Below are positions 46,407 through 57,687 of a stretch of 64,000 bases of DNA, piece after piece. Positions within the stretch are counted from its first letter, which is position 1. Every line of letters starts with the position of its first letter. Made by a program: the position numbers and the translations under genes. The notes below the pieces were generated by a model. It was not told the DNA's origin. It was given only the letters and a program-made list of their open reading frames with translations, and ran no database searches. This DNA comes from Sphagnum compactum (taxonomy: Eukaryota > Bryophyta > Sphagnopsida > Sphagnales): contig OZ234504.1 in NCBI GenBank assembly GCA_965153455.1, positions 4,588,001 to 4,652,000 on the forward strand, written 5' to 3'.

Positions 46407-46800
46407 GACTGCTGCTGCTGAGCTTTCCGCAAAACTCCCTCCCTAGTCTCCTGGTTCTTCCCCCACCGCCACTCCCAGAACACTAGCTGACGACAATGCC
46501 CGCGCACGGTCGCAAAGGCGTCTGCGTCCGCGAGTGAAAGCACAGTGCAAACGGAAATGTACGTGCGCGCGCGAGCACTAATGTGGCGAGGCTTGGGCCA
46601 CTCATAGCCGGACTGAGTTTTGGACCCTTCGATTTGAGATAAGGTAGGGGAACACAACAAGCGCACCCCCTTGTCTCCCCCCAAAAACCCAACCTACTTA
46701 CATATTACAGTTATCCGCAAAGCAAGGAAAACACAGCATCAGAACCCTGAGTTTGGTCATACAAAGGGTGAGATTTTAAAAGAACCTGAAAGAAGTACAT
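46407..46800 (-). promoter_or_regulatory. Probable EF-Tu upstream region
   Basis: GC-richer than its surroundings and containing a short alternating CG tract (about 46565-46575). I infer promoter and 5' UTR from position only and could not place a TATA box. Confidence 0.35.
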
Positions 46801-46802
46801 TA

Positions 46803-47330
46803 ACATTCAACGTGAGTTCGAAGAACTCAGAAAACCATCAATTTTAGTGATAAACTGAGTTTCATCATGTCTTTCTTTCTAACATTCAACATGGGTTGAA
46901 ACTCAGAACCATCAATTTTGGTGATAAAGTGAGTTTAATCCTGTCTTTCTTTTTAACATTCAACGTGGGTTGAAACTCAGAAAACCATCAATTTTTGTGA
47001 TAAACTAAGTTTCATCATGTCTTTCTTTCTAACATTCAACATGGGTTGAAACTCAGAACCATCAATTTTGGTGATAAAGTGAGTTTAATCCTGTCTTTCT
47101 TTTTAACATTCAACGTGGGTTGAAACTCAGAAAACCATCAATTTTTTTTGTGATAAACTGAGTTTCATCATGTCTTTCTTTTTAACATTCAACATGGGTT
47201 GAAACTCAGAACCATCAATTTTGGTGATAAAGTGAGTTTAATCCTGTCTTTCTTTCTAACATTCAACATGGGTTGAAACTCAGAAAACCATCAATTTTTT
47301 TTGTGATAAACTGAGTTTCATCCTCTTCTT
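46803..47330. repeat. Minisatellite with alternating 78 and 72-74 bp units
   Basis: AACATTCAAC landmarks fall at about 46803, 46881, 46953, 47031, 47105, 47184 and 47258, so spacings alternate 78, 72, 78, 74, 79, 74. Two unit types alternate: one with GATAAACTGAGTTTCATCAT, one with GATAAAGTGAGTTTAATCCT. This is a higher-order dimer of about 152 bp in about 3.5 copies. Confidence 0.93.
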
Positions 47331-47575
47331 TTTTCTTGAGCGCCTCCACTGCTGCTCCTACATATATTTTCACCTGTAATTTTTCCTGAGCTCTTACCTG
47401 TACAGCGACTATAATTACTCTCAAACCTTCTGTGTTAAATGTTGAGTTTCAGCATTTCGTACTGAGATTTAATAAAATTTCCTTATTTTGTCTACACCAC
47501 TGAAAGAGGGGATAGGGGGTGAAAGGAGGCCCAAAGACAGGGCGAATTAATACTAAAGTGACTTTACAAATAACT
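47300..47575 (+). repeat. Dispersed repeat A, copy 2
   Basis: Same order of landmarks as 22095-22365: GATAAACTGAGTTTCATC, TGAGCGCCTCCACTGCTGCT, ACTGAGATTTAATAAAATTT, GGCCCAAAGACAGGG and GTGACTTTA. It is fused on its left side to the minisatellite, whose unit contains the repeat's own left end. Confidence 0.85.
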
Positions 47576-50500
47576 CTAATTAATAACAAAGTTTTCCTTA
47601 AAGTAATACCCAAACTAATATCCAGTTTGTCCCCACTTTGATCCTTTAATTATTGTTTCATCCATCATTTTTGTGTACTTTTAAAGTTGCCCCAATTGGG
47701 AACCAAAATTTATTCTAAAAGTTGGCTCAATTGGGGACAAAAAATTGCTCTTAAAGTAATTTGGGAGGGCATCTTTGAAGGCCTTCCTTGAAAGGTTTTA
47801 GGGCAACATTTGAGGGATCCTTATGAACATTTTTCAAAAGACCTTAATCACAAATCACATTTGTGAAGCTCTTAAAACTTTATCCTTCCTAGTCCTAATA
47901 AAGACTTTTCAAATTAAACAAATCTAAGGCTTGTGTTATGGACCACCTAGGGTGGTTTCTAGGGTTTAATGAGATATATAAGGAACATTTTTCAATTTTC
48001 ATTTCTTTTCCTCTTTCATTTTTTTTTATTTGTGAGAGTTCCATTTTGCCTTTCACTTGATTTAGCTTGGACTTAATCATATGTTGCTTATCTATGGGTT
48101 TTTACGTTCTTGTGTTATGTTTAGGGTTCCATTTTTATTCTTGATGTTTTAGGGTTTAGGTGTTTTGCTTGGTTTAGAGCTATTTTTAGAGTTTGGGATA
48201 TTTTGAGTTTGATTTAGGGCTTGGTCAGTTTAGGGTTATTTTTAGGGTTTGGGGAGTTTAGGGCTATTTCTAAGGTTTGGGGTTTTTTTGGGCTATTTTT
48301 AAAGTGTGGGCTAGAAGTCAAACAGGAAAGTAGAATTTTTTAAGAATCTTGCTTTGTTTTGGCAACCTCCAGGGAGGTTTTGTCCAAATATGGCGAATTC
48401 AGACTTTTTCCTCAAAATATTGTGACTTTTGGCACATTTTTCCCCAAAAAAATCCTTCAAACCCTTTTCACTGGATTTTTTGGGGGTTGCTGTAGTGCAA
48501 AATTTCATGACAAAGGAATATTTCTAGGGTTTGGGGTTTTCTTGGGTTGTTTTTAGGATTTGGGGGATTTTATAAGTATTTGTAAAGTTTGGGGTTTCTT
48601 GTGTTATTTTTAGGGTTTAGGGAAGTTTGTAAATAATTTTAGGTTTGGGGTTTTTTTGGATTGTGTTAACAGGTTTTTCTATTCCCATCAAGGTTATTTT
48701 ACTTTTGAATTCTTAAGCAACAAGTTCTTAAAACATCAATAGGTACATGCAAAAACACTAACAAAAACTTAAACTACCTACAAATCCTAAATTAACACGT
48801 ACACAAATTAATCAAAACTTGAAGGAAGTTGGCTGAATAAAAATGATCCATGTTTCATAAATGAAGGTTGAAACACACAATCAAAAATGATAACCAAAAG
48901 CTCCTCAACAGGTTTATCCTCCTAGTTTTATACTTGTTATTTCAAAGTACAATAGTCATGACTAACCATTGTCATTAGTTAATACCTAGACTAATAGTTC
49001 AGAATTTCAAAAAAACTTACAGCCTATTTAACTACATGTTCAACTATTAGTTCTGCCAAGTACAGGTTCTACAAATCACTTGTTGACTAACTTATCAATT
49101 TATATTTTTAACCCAATATAACATTACCTACCAAATTTAGTAATTGGTTAAGCATTAACCACACCAATCACAACCCCTAGGCTCACTACGACAATAATGG
49201 CACACGTGGGAAGGCATATAACCTTTCACCTGAAGTTTCACATTGAACAATAAGCATAGACTACCAAGAGATCAACCTGAGAGCATGTGCCCACCCTTAG
49301 GTTGTAGCTGAATGGCACACAACTTGGTAATCCCCTTACCCCTTGAGATAATATGACAACCCGACCAACATGTTGACAAGCAATAGGCATAACCCAACAA
49401 ACACAAGTGGAGATGCACAATTCATGCAACACAAATCTTCACTTTTGAATTCCTATCATGATTCCCGCACAGGAATCATGATAGGAATTCAAATCCTCTG
49501 CATTTGTTAATGGCGTGACACTCCACCACTTATAAAATGCAGTAAACATAGCTCACCAACACAATGTTGAATCGCCAAATGTTTAGTACGAAAAATTTGA
49601 CCACACACCACTTAGCGCTTTAGAATAAGCCTCCAAAAGTGCTTGTCTCCAACTAAGTTGAAAACTCCCATGCGAATAATGCTCCTCACCAAGAACTAAC
49701 TACCACTGAAACTTGTGATTTCGCCTTCGTAGGGTGAGAACTGAATTCCCAAAGTTGAATGCCAAATGATTCCACCATTGCCAAATCAACCTCTAGCCTC
49801 CAAAACTTTTTATCTCCAAAACTTCTGTAGCTTCACATGCATATATTTCCTCTCCAAAAACTCAACAGTTCAGACGGTTTGTTAATCCAACTTTGTATGC
49901 AAAAGATATGAATTTCTAAATAAATTCAAAATGAAAATTCCAAGATGAAAATAAAGATGGATTTTCTATCTAATTTTAGGGGTCAACTCATCCAATGTTT
50001 GTTCATAGGTGGACTATACGCTTATTAGCCTACCCACACGATCACTTACCCCTATTCGCCCACTAGTTACCCCTAGTTAAATGTATTTTTTAATCCAAAA
50101 TTTGGATGAAATATTTCAAATGGACGAACAAACAAAAAAATAAAAATGTTGGTAGGTTCAGATTGGTGCTGAACCTATGCTTGAGGTTTGGGAATTTGGA
50201 ACAAAATGAAAAATAAAAAAGGAGGTCCAAATTGGACCCCCCTCAATCCTTTTATTTCAAACCTCCCCCGAGGCATGCAAGCCTCTATTTGTGCCTGAAC
50301 CTTGACGGTTTGGAAGAAAGCTCGAGTTCCCAGCAATGGCAGTTGGAGCTCAGCTCTCTCCCTTGCCACCCCTTCTAGTTTTTTTTTCCCCTTCTTCCTT
50401 GCCTCCTTTTCCTTTCCTTCTTCTTCTTCCTCTCCTCCTCCTTCTTTTGTTTTTCTTGTTCTGTTGCAACTCCTTGTTGAAAGTTAACGAAAATGCGGCC

Positions 50501-51169
50501 GGGGAGGGGAGCTCCTTGCTTTTTGCATGGCACGCGGACACATGCAGAAGGAGACCACGTGAGGGGGCCAATAGTTGGGACTAACCCCCTTGTAGCTATT
50601 ACACTTTCCTTCAAATAAAAAAGACCACAAGCGGGCAAGTGAACCTTCTTCGCCTTCCTTCCAAACTTGGCCAATGAACAACTAAAGTTCCAGAGCTTGG
50701 AGCGCCTGACACTTTTTGGGTGGTGGTGGTGGCATTCCTCGTTGCCACTACTACTTGCTCCTATTGACACCAAAAAAAGAAAAGGGAGGGAACAAAAGAA
50801 AGGGAGGGAGAGAGAAAGGAGAGAAAAAATAAAAGTAAGAAAACACAAAGGGGTCCTTTTGTGCCCAAACCAAGGGCCTTCCTCTTGTGTGTGTGTGCAA
50901 CCTCCAAACTCCAGGGATTAGGCCTTGTTTGGGTTCAACTCTCGAAGGAGTTGTACATGAAAAACATGTACAAAAACATCAAAATTGTCAAGCAAGCTCC
51001 TGTGAAGCAGATCAAGATCTGTGAACGAACGGTATTTGCAGCTCGAGCAAAACTCTTGCAATATAGAAACCAAAATAAACAACATAACACTTGCTAATAA
51101 CCCAAATTCCTGTGCATAATGCACACATAACAAAAAACCAAAAAAAACTTAATGTTAAAACAACGTTAG
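47576..51169. other. Intergenic DNA with telomere-like degeneration and an LTR trace
   Basis: About 48120-48660 is rich in degenerate variants of TTTAGGGTTTGGGGTTTTTT. Near 49505-49525 the minus strand reads AGTGGTGGAG followed by TGTCACGCC, resembling the polypurine-tract/LTR junctions at 25421 and 26182. About 50340-50460 is a CT/TTC-rich tract. No gene is recognised. Confidence 0.45.
49444..49493. repeat. Perfect hairpin, 22 bp arms
   Basis: Left arm 49444-49465, six-base loop CGCACA, and right arm 49472-49493 as the exact reverse complement. Confidence 0.96.
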
Positions 51170-51555
51170 TGTCATGGCCTGGATCCGACAACACAAAAGC
51201 AGGGACCAGTAGTGCTGCCATGTCTCAGCGTTGCAGCAGTGCAGCAGTGCAGACCTGGCAGCATTGCAGCATGCAGCAGTGCAGACCTGGCAGTGTTGCA
51301 GCATGCAATAGTGCAGACCTAGTAGCGTTGCAGCATGCAGTAGTGTAGACTCGGCATCTCAAGATAGGATGGTTCAGGGTTATAAAAGGAGATGGTCTGG
51401 GGGACAGCCCTCCAACAGACCAACACTAGTTGATGGATCAATAAAGTTCTCAATTCTCCAGTATTGCCATATCTTGTCTTGTCTTGTCTTGTAATTCTCC
51501 ACTTGGTTGTAGCCATGTTTCCTTGCCTTGCTTCACACTAGTTCGGTCCATAACA
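51170..51555 (+). mobile_element. 5' LTR of the Ty3/gypsy element
   Basis: A segment of about 386 bp starts TGTCATGGCC and ends CCATAACA. It contains a TATA box (TATAAAAGG at 51381) and a polyadenylation-like AATAAAG at about 51440, followed by a TCTTG run. The U3 part holds three to four short repeats of the GCAGCATGCAGCAGTGCAGA type (about 51225-51350). The boundary at 51555 is inferred from the CA end. I could not identify a convincing tRNA primer site next to it. Confidence 0.65.
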
Positions 51556-52555
51556 GTATGGTCTGCTCCTTCTTCTGTTCGGAATCAGTAGCCCCGTTGC
51601 CGTTGTCATCACTAGCAGCAATAGGATCTATAGCAGTTTTGTTTTGGTTTGTTTGTTTGTTTATTTGTTTCAGTAAGTAGCTAGAGGTTGCTTCTCTGGA
51701 ATGAATGATTTGCTAGGAAGAGAAGGAAAAAATAAATAAATTGTTGGGTGCTGTTGTTGTGTTGTTTTTATCAAGAGAAATGACAGTAGAGTTCTGATAT
51801 CAGTAGTTTTGATCTCAGTTGTGCTTTCGAAGCTTTTGTTTTGGTCGAGTGAAGAGTGGTGTTGTCATTGTTCTTGTGAAGTTTTCTTCTTCTTCTCCTT
51901 CTTCTTTTGGAGAATTTGGTTGTGAGAAGTCTTGTGCTGTGTTGAAGAAGAAACTGTGGTTGGTTTGTTTGCTTGTTGGGATCTTACTTGAATCCAAATA
52001 GATTTCTCAAGGCCTGCTCCTCCTCAAGTTTTTTAGCAAGCTTGTTTCTTTTTCTCTGTTTTTTTTTTTTTGGTTTTGGGAAACTTGTGTTGGAAACCAA
52101 GACAAGTTTTTTTCCACCTATCTTTTCAAAGAAGTTAAGTTTTTGCTGTTGTTGTCGCTGCTGCTGCTGCTGTTCGGTCTCGCATGTAACAAGATCTGCG
52201 AAAAAATAATAATAATAAAAAAAAAATTCGAGAAAGTGTGTGTTTGCAACTCATCAGCAGACTTGTCTTTGAAGAGCCAACCTTTTTGGGAGCAGGGGGA
52301 GGACCCAGAAGTCCAGACACAGACCAAGACTAGGACAGAGAGGTTCTTTTAGCATTTTCTGAGCAGACATCAAGCTGAAGGGGGAAACAGGCGCTGGGTG
52401 GGCGGAAAACAGACATGGGTTTGGTCCATTGGAGCTGCTGTAGCTACTGTGTGAGGAGTTGAGAAAGATTACGGGAAGATTAGACTTACTCACTGCTCCT
52501 CCATCGATTTTTCCTGCAACCTTCAACTTCATCGTTATCATTGATAACTACCACC

Positions 52556-53530
52556 ATGGACAACTCGGAATCAAACATCGACCTCAATCAAATCCTCGCC
52601 GCCCTTCAGCACCTTCAACAAGAAAATGCCGCGCTTAGAGACTCAGTGACCCGCATGCAGGATCAGCCACAACCTCCTGCCCCAGTACCCGCTGCCCTTG
52701 CAATGGTCGCCCCAGAGCCCAAGATCAGCCTGCCAGAAAAGTTTGATGGAACGCGCCCCAAATTTCGAGGCTTTGTCAGCCAGGTACGCCTGATCATGCA
52801 ACTACACCCCCGTCGTTATTTGGATGACACCACTCGTGTAGGATTCGTTGGAACCCTACTCACTGGGAGAGCTGCAGCATGGTTTGCTCCCATCCTGGAA
52901 ACATCATCCCCTTTCCTACAAGATTTCAACGCCTTTATGGCGGAATTTGAAGCAGTGTTTGGGGACAGTGACAAGGCCAGGACTTTAGCCAACAAGTTGC
53001 GTCGACTCCAGCAAGGGACACGTTCGGCCATCGTCTACGCCTCAGAATTTAGGCAGTTTGCCTGCGACGTCAATTGGGGAGAAGCCGCCTTGATTGATCA
53101 GTTTTGCTGTGGGCTTCGTGATGATGTTCAAAATCTTTTGCTGGCACTCGCAGACCCTTCTTCCTTCAGTGAAGCCATCACCCAGGCAATTCCGTGCGAT
53201 AATCGTCTGTTCGAACGTCGCCATGAAAAGAAAGTCACCTCCAACGCCCAGCTTTGGAACAGTCGCCCTACTACGCTTCCCTTAGTTCCCCAAACAACAC
53301 CAGTTGCCCGACCTGCCTCTTTTGGACCTGCCCCGATGTAGATCGACGCAGCTAAGTTCAAACCTTTGACAAAGGCCGAGAAACTTCGCCGAAGGACAAA
53401 CAACCTGTGCCTCTATTGTGGCAACCCAGGGCACATAGCTCGCCAATGCCCTCAAAAGCTTGTCAAACTTCAAGTGCAAGCTGTGGAAACTCCCCAAGAA
53501 TTGGAAAACAAGAACATCCAGTCACAATAG
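52556..53530 (+). pseudogene. gag of the Ty3/gypsy element, interrupted by a stop
   Basis: The frame starts MDNSESNIDLNQILAALQHL and contains the retrotransposon gag fold (PEKFDGTRPKFRGFVSQVRL, AAAWFAPILE, FMAEFEAVFGD). A TAG at 53339-53341 interrupts it. The same frame continues afterwards into a CCHC zinc knuckle ([15 protein letters not shown], about 53408-53455) and ends at 53530. The gag protein would package element RNA. As it stands the knuckle cannot be made without readthrough. Confidence 0.9.
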
Positions 53531-54336
53531 GAACCGTGCGACTGGATCTCACCCAACACCACCTTTGCAAAGGCTCCTGTTCAGCCGTTGGTCCTAGTCC
53601 CAGCTTCACTCAGCATGTGGACATCATTCGTATTCCAGAAGAAATACCACAAGTGTCAGCATTGGTGGACTCCGGCGCCACCTCTTCTTTCATCGACCAA
53701 ACATTTGTCGCCCAACACAACATCCCTGTAGTCAAGAAGTCAACCCCTGTTCCGGTAGAGGTTATTGATGGGAGAACCATTGCTTCTGGTGCAATCACAC
53801 ACGAGACAACCCCTCTAGAACTGTGTATTGACAAGCACACGGAAAAGATTGTTCTCAACATCATCTCCACCCCTCACCATCCCGTCATCCTTGGTCTGCC
53901 TTGGCTAGAAGCACACAACCCTATCATCGATTGGCGATCTAGAACCCTCACCTTCAGCACACAACGGTGCACCTCTCAAGCACCCCAAGCTTAGACAAAC
54001 ACTTTGTCAAGTCCTGCCAAGAACCCTGTGGTCAAGAATCCAAAGAGGGTCGGAACCAATTCCAGTCTTGTCAAGTCTGTTCTGTTAAGTCCTGCAGTTA
54101 AGAACCCCCCGGTGGCCAGAACTAAACCTTGTCCTGTCAAGAATCTTGTCGAGAATCCTGCCCAGAAAACTAACCCTATCCGGATCTTCGTTGATGGAGC
54201 TGTACCTTTCTATCGGGCTGCTAAGAATCTTCAAGTCTTCGCCATCCATGTCAACCCAGCCAACAACCAAAACCCCCAATCAGAACCAAAACCTATCAAA
54301 CTTCCTGAGAAGTACAAGGACTTTGTTGATTTTTGA
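53531..54336 (+). pseudogene. Aspartic protease region of the Ty3/gypsy element
   Basis: This is in a different frame from the zinc knuckle. The retropepsin-type active site is VSALVDSGATSSFIDQ (Asp codon at 53668), and the domain ends near ILGLPWLEAHNPIIDW. A TAG at 53992-53994 follows. The frame then reads on through a Lys/Pro/Val-rich linker (KNPVVKNPKR and similar) to a stop at 54336. Confidence 0.85.
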
Positions 54337-55159
54337 AAAGAATAAGGTTGATCAGCTCCCCGAACATCGTCCATATGACTGCCCGATTGATCTAGAGGAA
54401 GGACAGTCACCACCCTTTGGTCCTATCTATGGCCTATCGGAACCGGAACTCCAAGCCCTGCGTGATTATCTTACTGAAAACCTTGCCAAGGGGTTCGTCC
54501 AGCATTCCAAGTCTCCAGCCGGCGCCCCAATTCTGTTTGTCAAGAAGAAGGATGGCTCTCTTCGACTCTGTGTGGATTATCGTGGACTCAACAAAATAAC
54601 CAAAAAGAATCGATATCCCTTGCCCTTGATTTCAGGCCTCCTGGATCGGCTACGTACCGGGAAGATCTTCACCAAGCTTGACCTCCGTGGAGCCTACAAC
54701 TTGCTCAGGATTCGCCCCGGTGATGAGTGGAAGACAGCCTTCCGCACACGCTACGGCCACTTCGAATACACGGTCATGCCCTTCGGCCTCACCAACACAC
54801 CCGCAGTCTTTCAGCATCTGATGAATGATATCTTCCGGGAATACATGGACGAATTTGTCGTGGTCTATTTGGATGACATTTTAATCTTTTCCAAGAACCA
54901 GGAAAACCACGACAAACACGTACGATTGGTGCTTGCGACGCTCCGAGAGCATGGCTTATACGCCAAGCTGGAAAAATGTGAATTCGACAAATCTTCAGTG
55001 GCGTTCCTAGGCTACGTGATCTCCCCAAATGGCATTTTCATGGACAAGTCAAAGGTCGAGACCATCCAGTGTTGGGCTACTCCATCCTCGGTCAAAGACG
55101 TTCAACGCTTCTTGGGGTTTGCCAACTTCTATCGTCGGTTTATCAAAGGCTACTCCAAG
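54337..55159 (+). pseudogene. Reverse transcriptase fragment of the Ty3/gypsy element
   Basis: This is shifted one frame relative to the protease. Ordered RT motifs are visible: [59 protein letters not shown], the catalytic YLDD (54866-54877), [19 protein letters not shown], and [20 protein letters not shown]. The homology stops at about 55159. The frame continues to 55294 in unrelated AT-rich sequence. Confidence 0.93.
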
Positions 55160-57687
55160 AGCCAAACCTTATGTATCTTTGTGATGTTATCTTTTCATGC
55201 AATGTTTTTGGGTGTAGATTTAACACTCGTGAAAAGCTATGAAAATCAAACCTATTTTGTTAAATTTCTTTATGCATTGGCCCCAAAACATTAAAAACAA
55301 TTGGAAGTTGGAATTTTACTAATATTACACAATGATTTAACCAAAATAATACTTGACAAATAATTGGTTTATTACCATATGCATGTTTGACAATGCAAAA
55401 GAGCCTTTAATGGGCAAACATTTGGAATTCATGGACCAAGAAATTTCAAAAAAAAGAAAAAAAATCGGGCGGGAATATTTGAGGTTGATTGCAAAACCCT
55501 TGATGTTCTTGTTCAATCACCCCCTTTATAGTTACAAACTTGTCTAGTTGATTGTAATCTAATCCCTACTTAAAAGGTTGGATTTTGGGGTATCGTAGTT
55601 GTTCAAAGATCTTTCTCTAATTCATATTTTGTTTAGGTAATGTAGGAAGCAATATCCCAAGTTTGTGGTGGGGCATGGCACTCCTACAACAAGTTGTGAC
55701 CTCCAAACTAATCTTGGAGGTTTTTTCGCGAATAATAATTCATATTCAAAGAATGTGGGTTCCAGTTATTTAAAAAACTCAAGAAAAAAAAAACTGATTT
55801 TCAAGAAGGAACTAGTAAATAACCATGGGTTTTTGGTGGTTTATTATTAGGTATTTTATTTGTTAGACGATTAGTGATTTTTTTTTTGGTTCTAATGTTG
55901 CATCATTGGTTAGCATGTCAAGAGGGATTTAACATTAAATAGCAATAGATTTTTAGAACATGTTTAAAGAGTCAAAAATCTAGTTAAAAGTATAACAAAA
56001 TTAAAAGCAAAGTCCAAATGTGATGAAAAATGTTCAAAATTTTTCCCCCAAAAGTTGGCTTTTTGAAAATAAAATAAAATATTGCGACAAAATGTTACTT
56101 TACATTTTTACATATTTCATTTTGGCAAAATTTCGCACAAGATTTTTTTTTTGGGGATTGCAGTTAAACTTACATTTTTCATAAAAAAATGATTGCATTA
56201 AGTATTAACTTACAATAGCTAAAAAATTTAATTCTTGATTACAAATAATAAGTTTTCAGTCCCATATAACATTTTTGATCTCGTATTAAATATTTGATTA
56301 CATGTATTTACCGTTATTGGGTGGTTTTTACAATTAGTGACAGATACCTGCTGGTTATCAATCCGGGTATAAACCCATTTACCCACCAGTTCTCAAAATG
56401 TTCAAGGAATTGGGTTTGGCTTTGGTCTATAAGCACGGTTCTCAAAAATAATGCAAAATTCAAAGAACTTAGAACTGATGGTTCTTTGGTGCTAGAATAG
56501 TTAAAGAATTGGATTTTTTAATAATATTTAAAAGTAATTTAAATGAATTTTGGGATCTTTAGACCTAATGGCACCAAACAATAAATAACATTTTAAAATT
56601 AAAATAAGTTGGTGTTTATTGCTTAATGTCTCCACCCCACAAAAAACATAATAAATAAATCATTTTAAATAGTGAAAGACCATTTTACATTTTTGCATAG
56701 AAATCAATAATTTTCATTGACCAAAATTCATAGCAAGAAAATAAAAATTCATTCAAAATGTTAAAAATAACCATGAACATTTTTTAACTCTTTTTATGGA
56801 AGAGCAGCATGATTTGTTTTTATCCCGTCACAAGAGATTTAACAAGGGGTGTGTCACACTATGGCCTTGCCATTTACATTAAAAAAAATCTGAAGGCAAA
56901 AGAAGAATTATGAAAAATTCAAATATTTCACCACGCAAAAATATAATCTTCAAAAAAAAATCCTCTAAAAGAAACCAAAAATCCTCTAAAATAGACCTAT
57001 TATTGTTACCTAGGGGCCTATAAAAATCCCTTAAGCTACTATACTCTATGTGTACACTTAACACTTATAAAGAGTGCAAGTCCTAAACCATATACCCTGC
57101 ACAAGAGACCGACACAAATGTGGAGTGTTGGGTGGGGTATTAACAAGTGTGCCTGAACCCCTCGGGCATAAGGGTGATTCTTAAGGTCCATAATTTGTAC
57201 CCTTCGAGTATTAGGGTCGTTCTTAAGGGTCCCCAAATTGCAATCCTCCAAATTATCGGTTTTCAAATGCCCCATTTTTCATTTGTTGATATTGCCTATC
57301 TCACCATACGGTTCTCAAATAGTTTCAAAAATGTCAAATAACCGCTCCAAAAGCTGCGGCCGGTTCAGCTCCGGGTCTTCGCCCGAGAAGAAGAGGGTGG
57401 GATTCCCCAGGGGTCGAAATAACCGGAACCGGAGGCGAGCATCCAATCAAATACCCGCTCAGCGCAGTAGGGTACCCGACTACAAACCCTAAACCCTGGC
57501 AGCAGCTTCCAGACAGTTCTGTCACAACGAACTCTCTTCAAACACGCACGTCTTTCTTGTGTTTTGTTGTGTGCTGTTGTTGTTGTTGTAGTTGTTGCAG
57601 CAGCAGTTGGTGGTGTGGTTGCAGCTCTTTGCGTATTGTGTCTGTGTCGCATTCATCAACAAGTCGGGAGTGTGTAGTGGGCGGGCG
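55160..57687. other. AT-rich intergenic DNA before the NudC-like gene
   Basis: Mostly AT-rich without coding potential. From about 57340 it becomes GC-richer, and at about 57480-57500 it carries an ACCCTAAACCCTGG telo-box-like motif. That part is probably promoter and 5' UTR of the gene at 57688. Confidence 0.5.
56845..57055 (+). repeat. Dispersed repeat C, copy 2
   Basis: Matches 30012-30295 in order and orientation (ACAAGGGGTGTGTCACA, GGCCTTGCCATT, AAAATATAATCTTCAAAAAA, TCCCTTAAGCTACTA). It is shorter in the middle. Confidence 0.85.

Larger units (their letters stand above)
51170..55159 (+). mobile_element. Ty3/gypsy LTR retrotransposon, 3'-truncated
   Basis: In order there are a 5' LTR, a leader of about 1 kb, gag with a zinc knuckle, an aspartic protease and a reverse transcriptase. 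The gag-protease-RT order with a DSG protease and YLDD polymerase motif is that of Ty3/gypsy. Similarity stops abruptly after about 55159, just past the RT, with no RNase H, integrase or 3' LTR. One nonsense codon and at least two frame changes separate the domains, so it is inactive. It is unlikely to be the same insertion as the chromodomain fragment, which is on the opposite strand about 25 kb away. Confidence 0.9.

Noticed and set aside
51556-51580. tRNA primer-binding site after the 5' LTR
   Set aside because: The sequence TATGGTCTGCTCC only weakly resembles the initiator-Met primer site, so it was not annotated.
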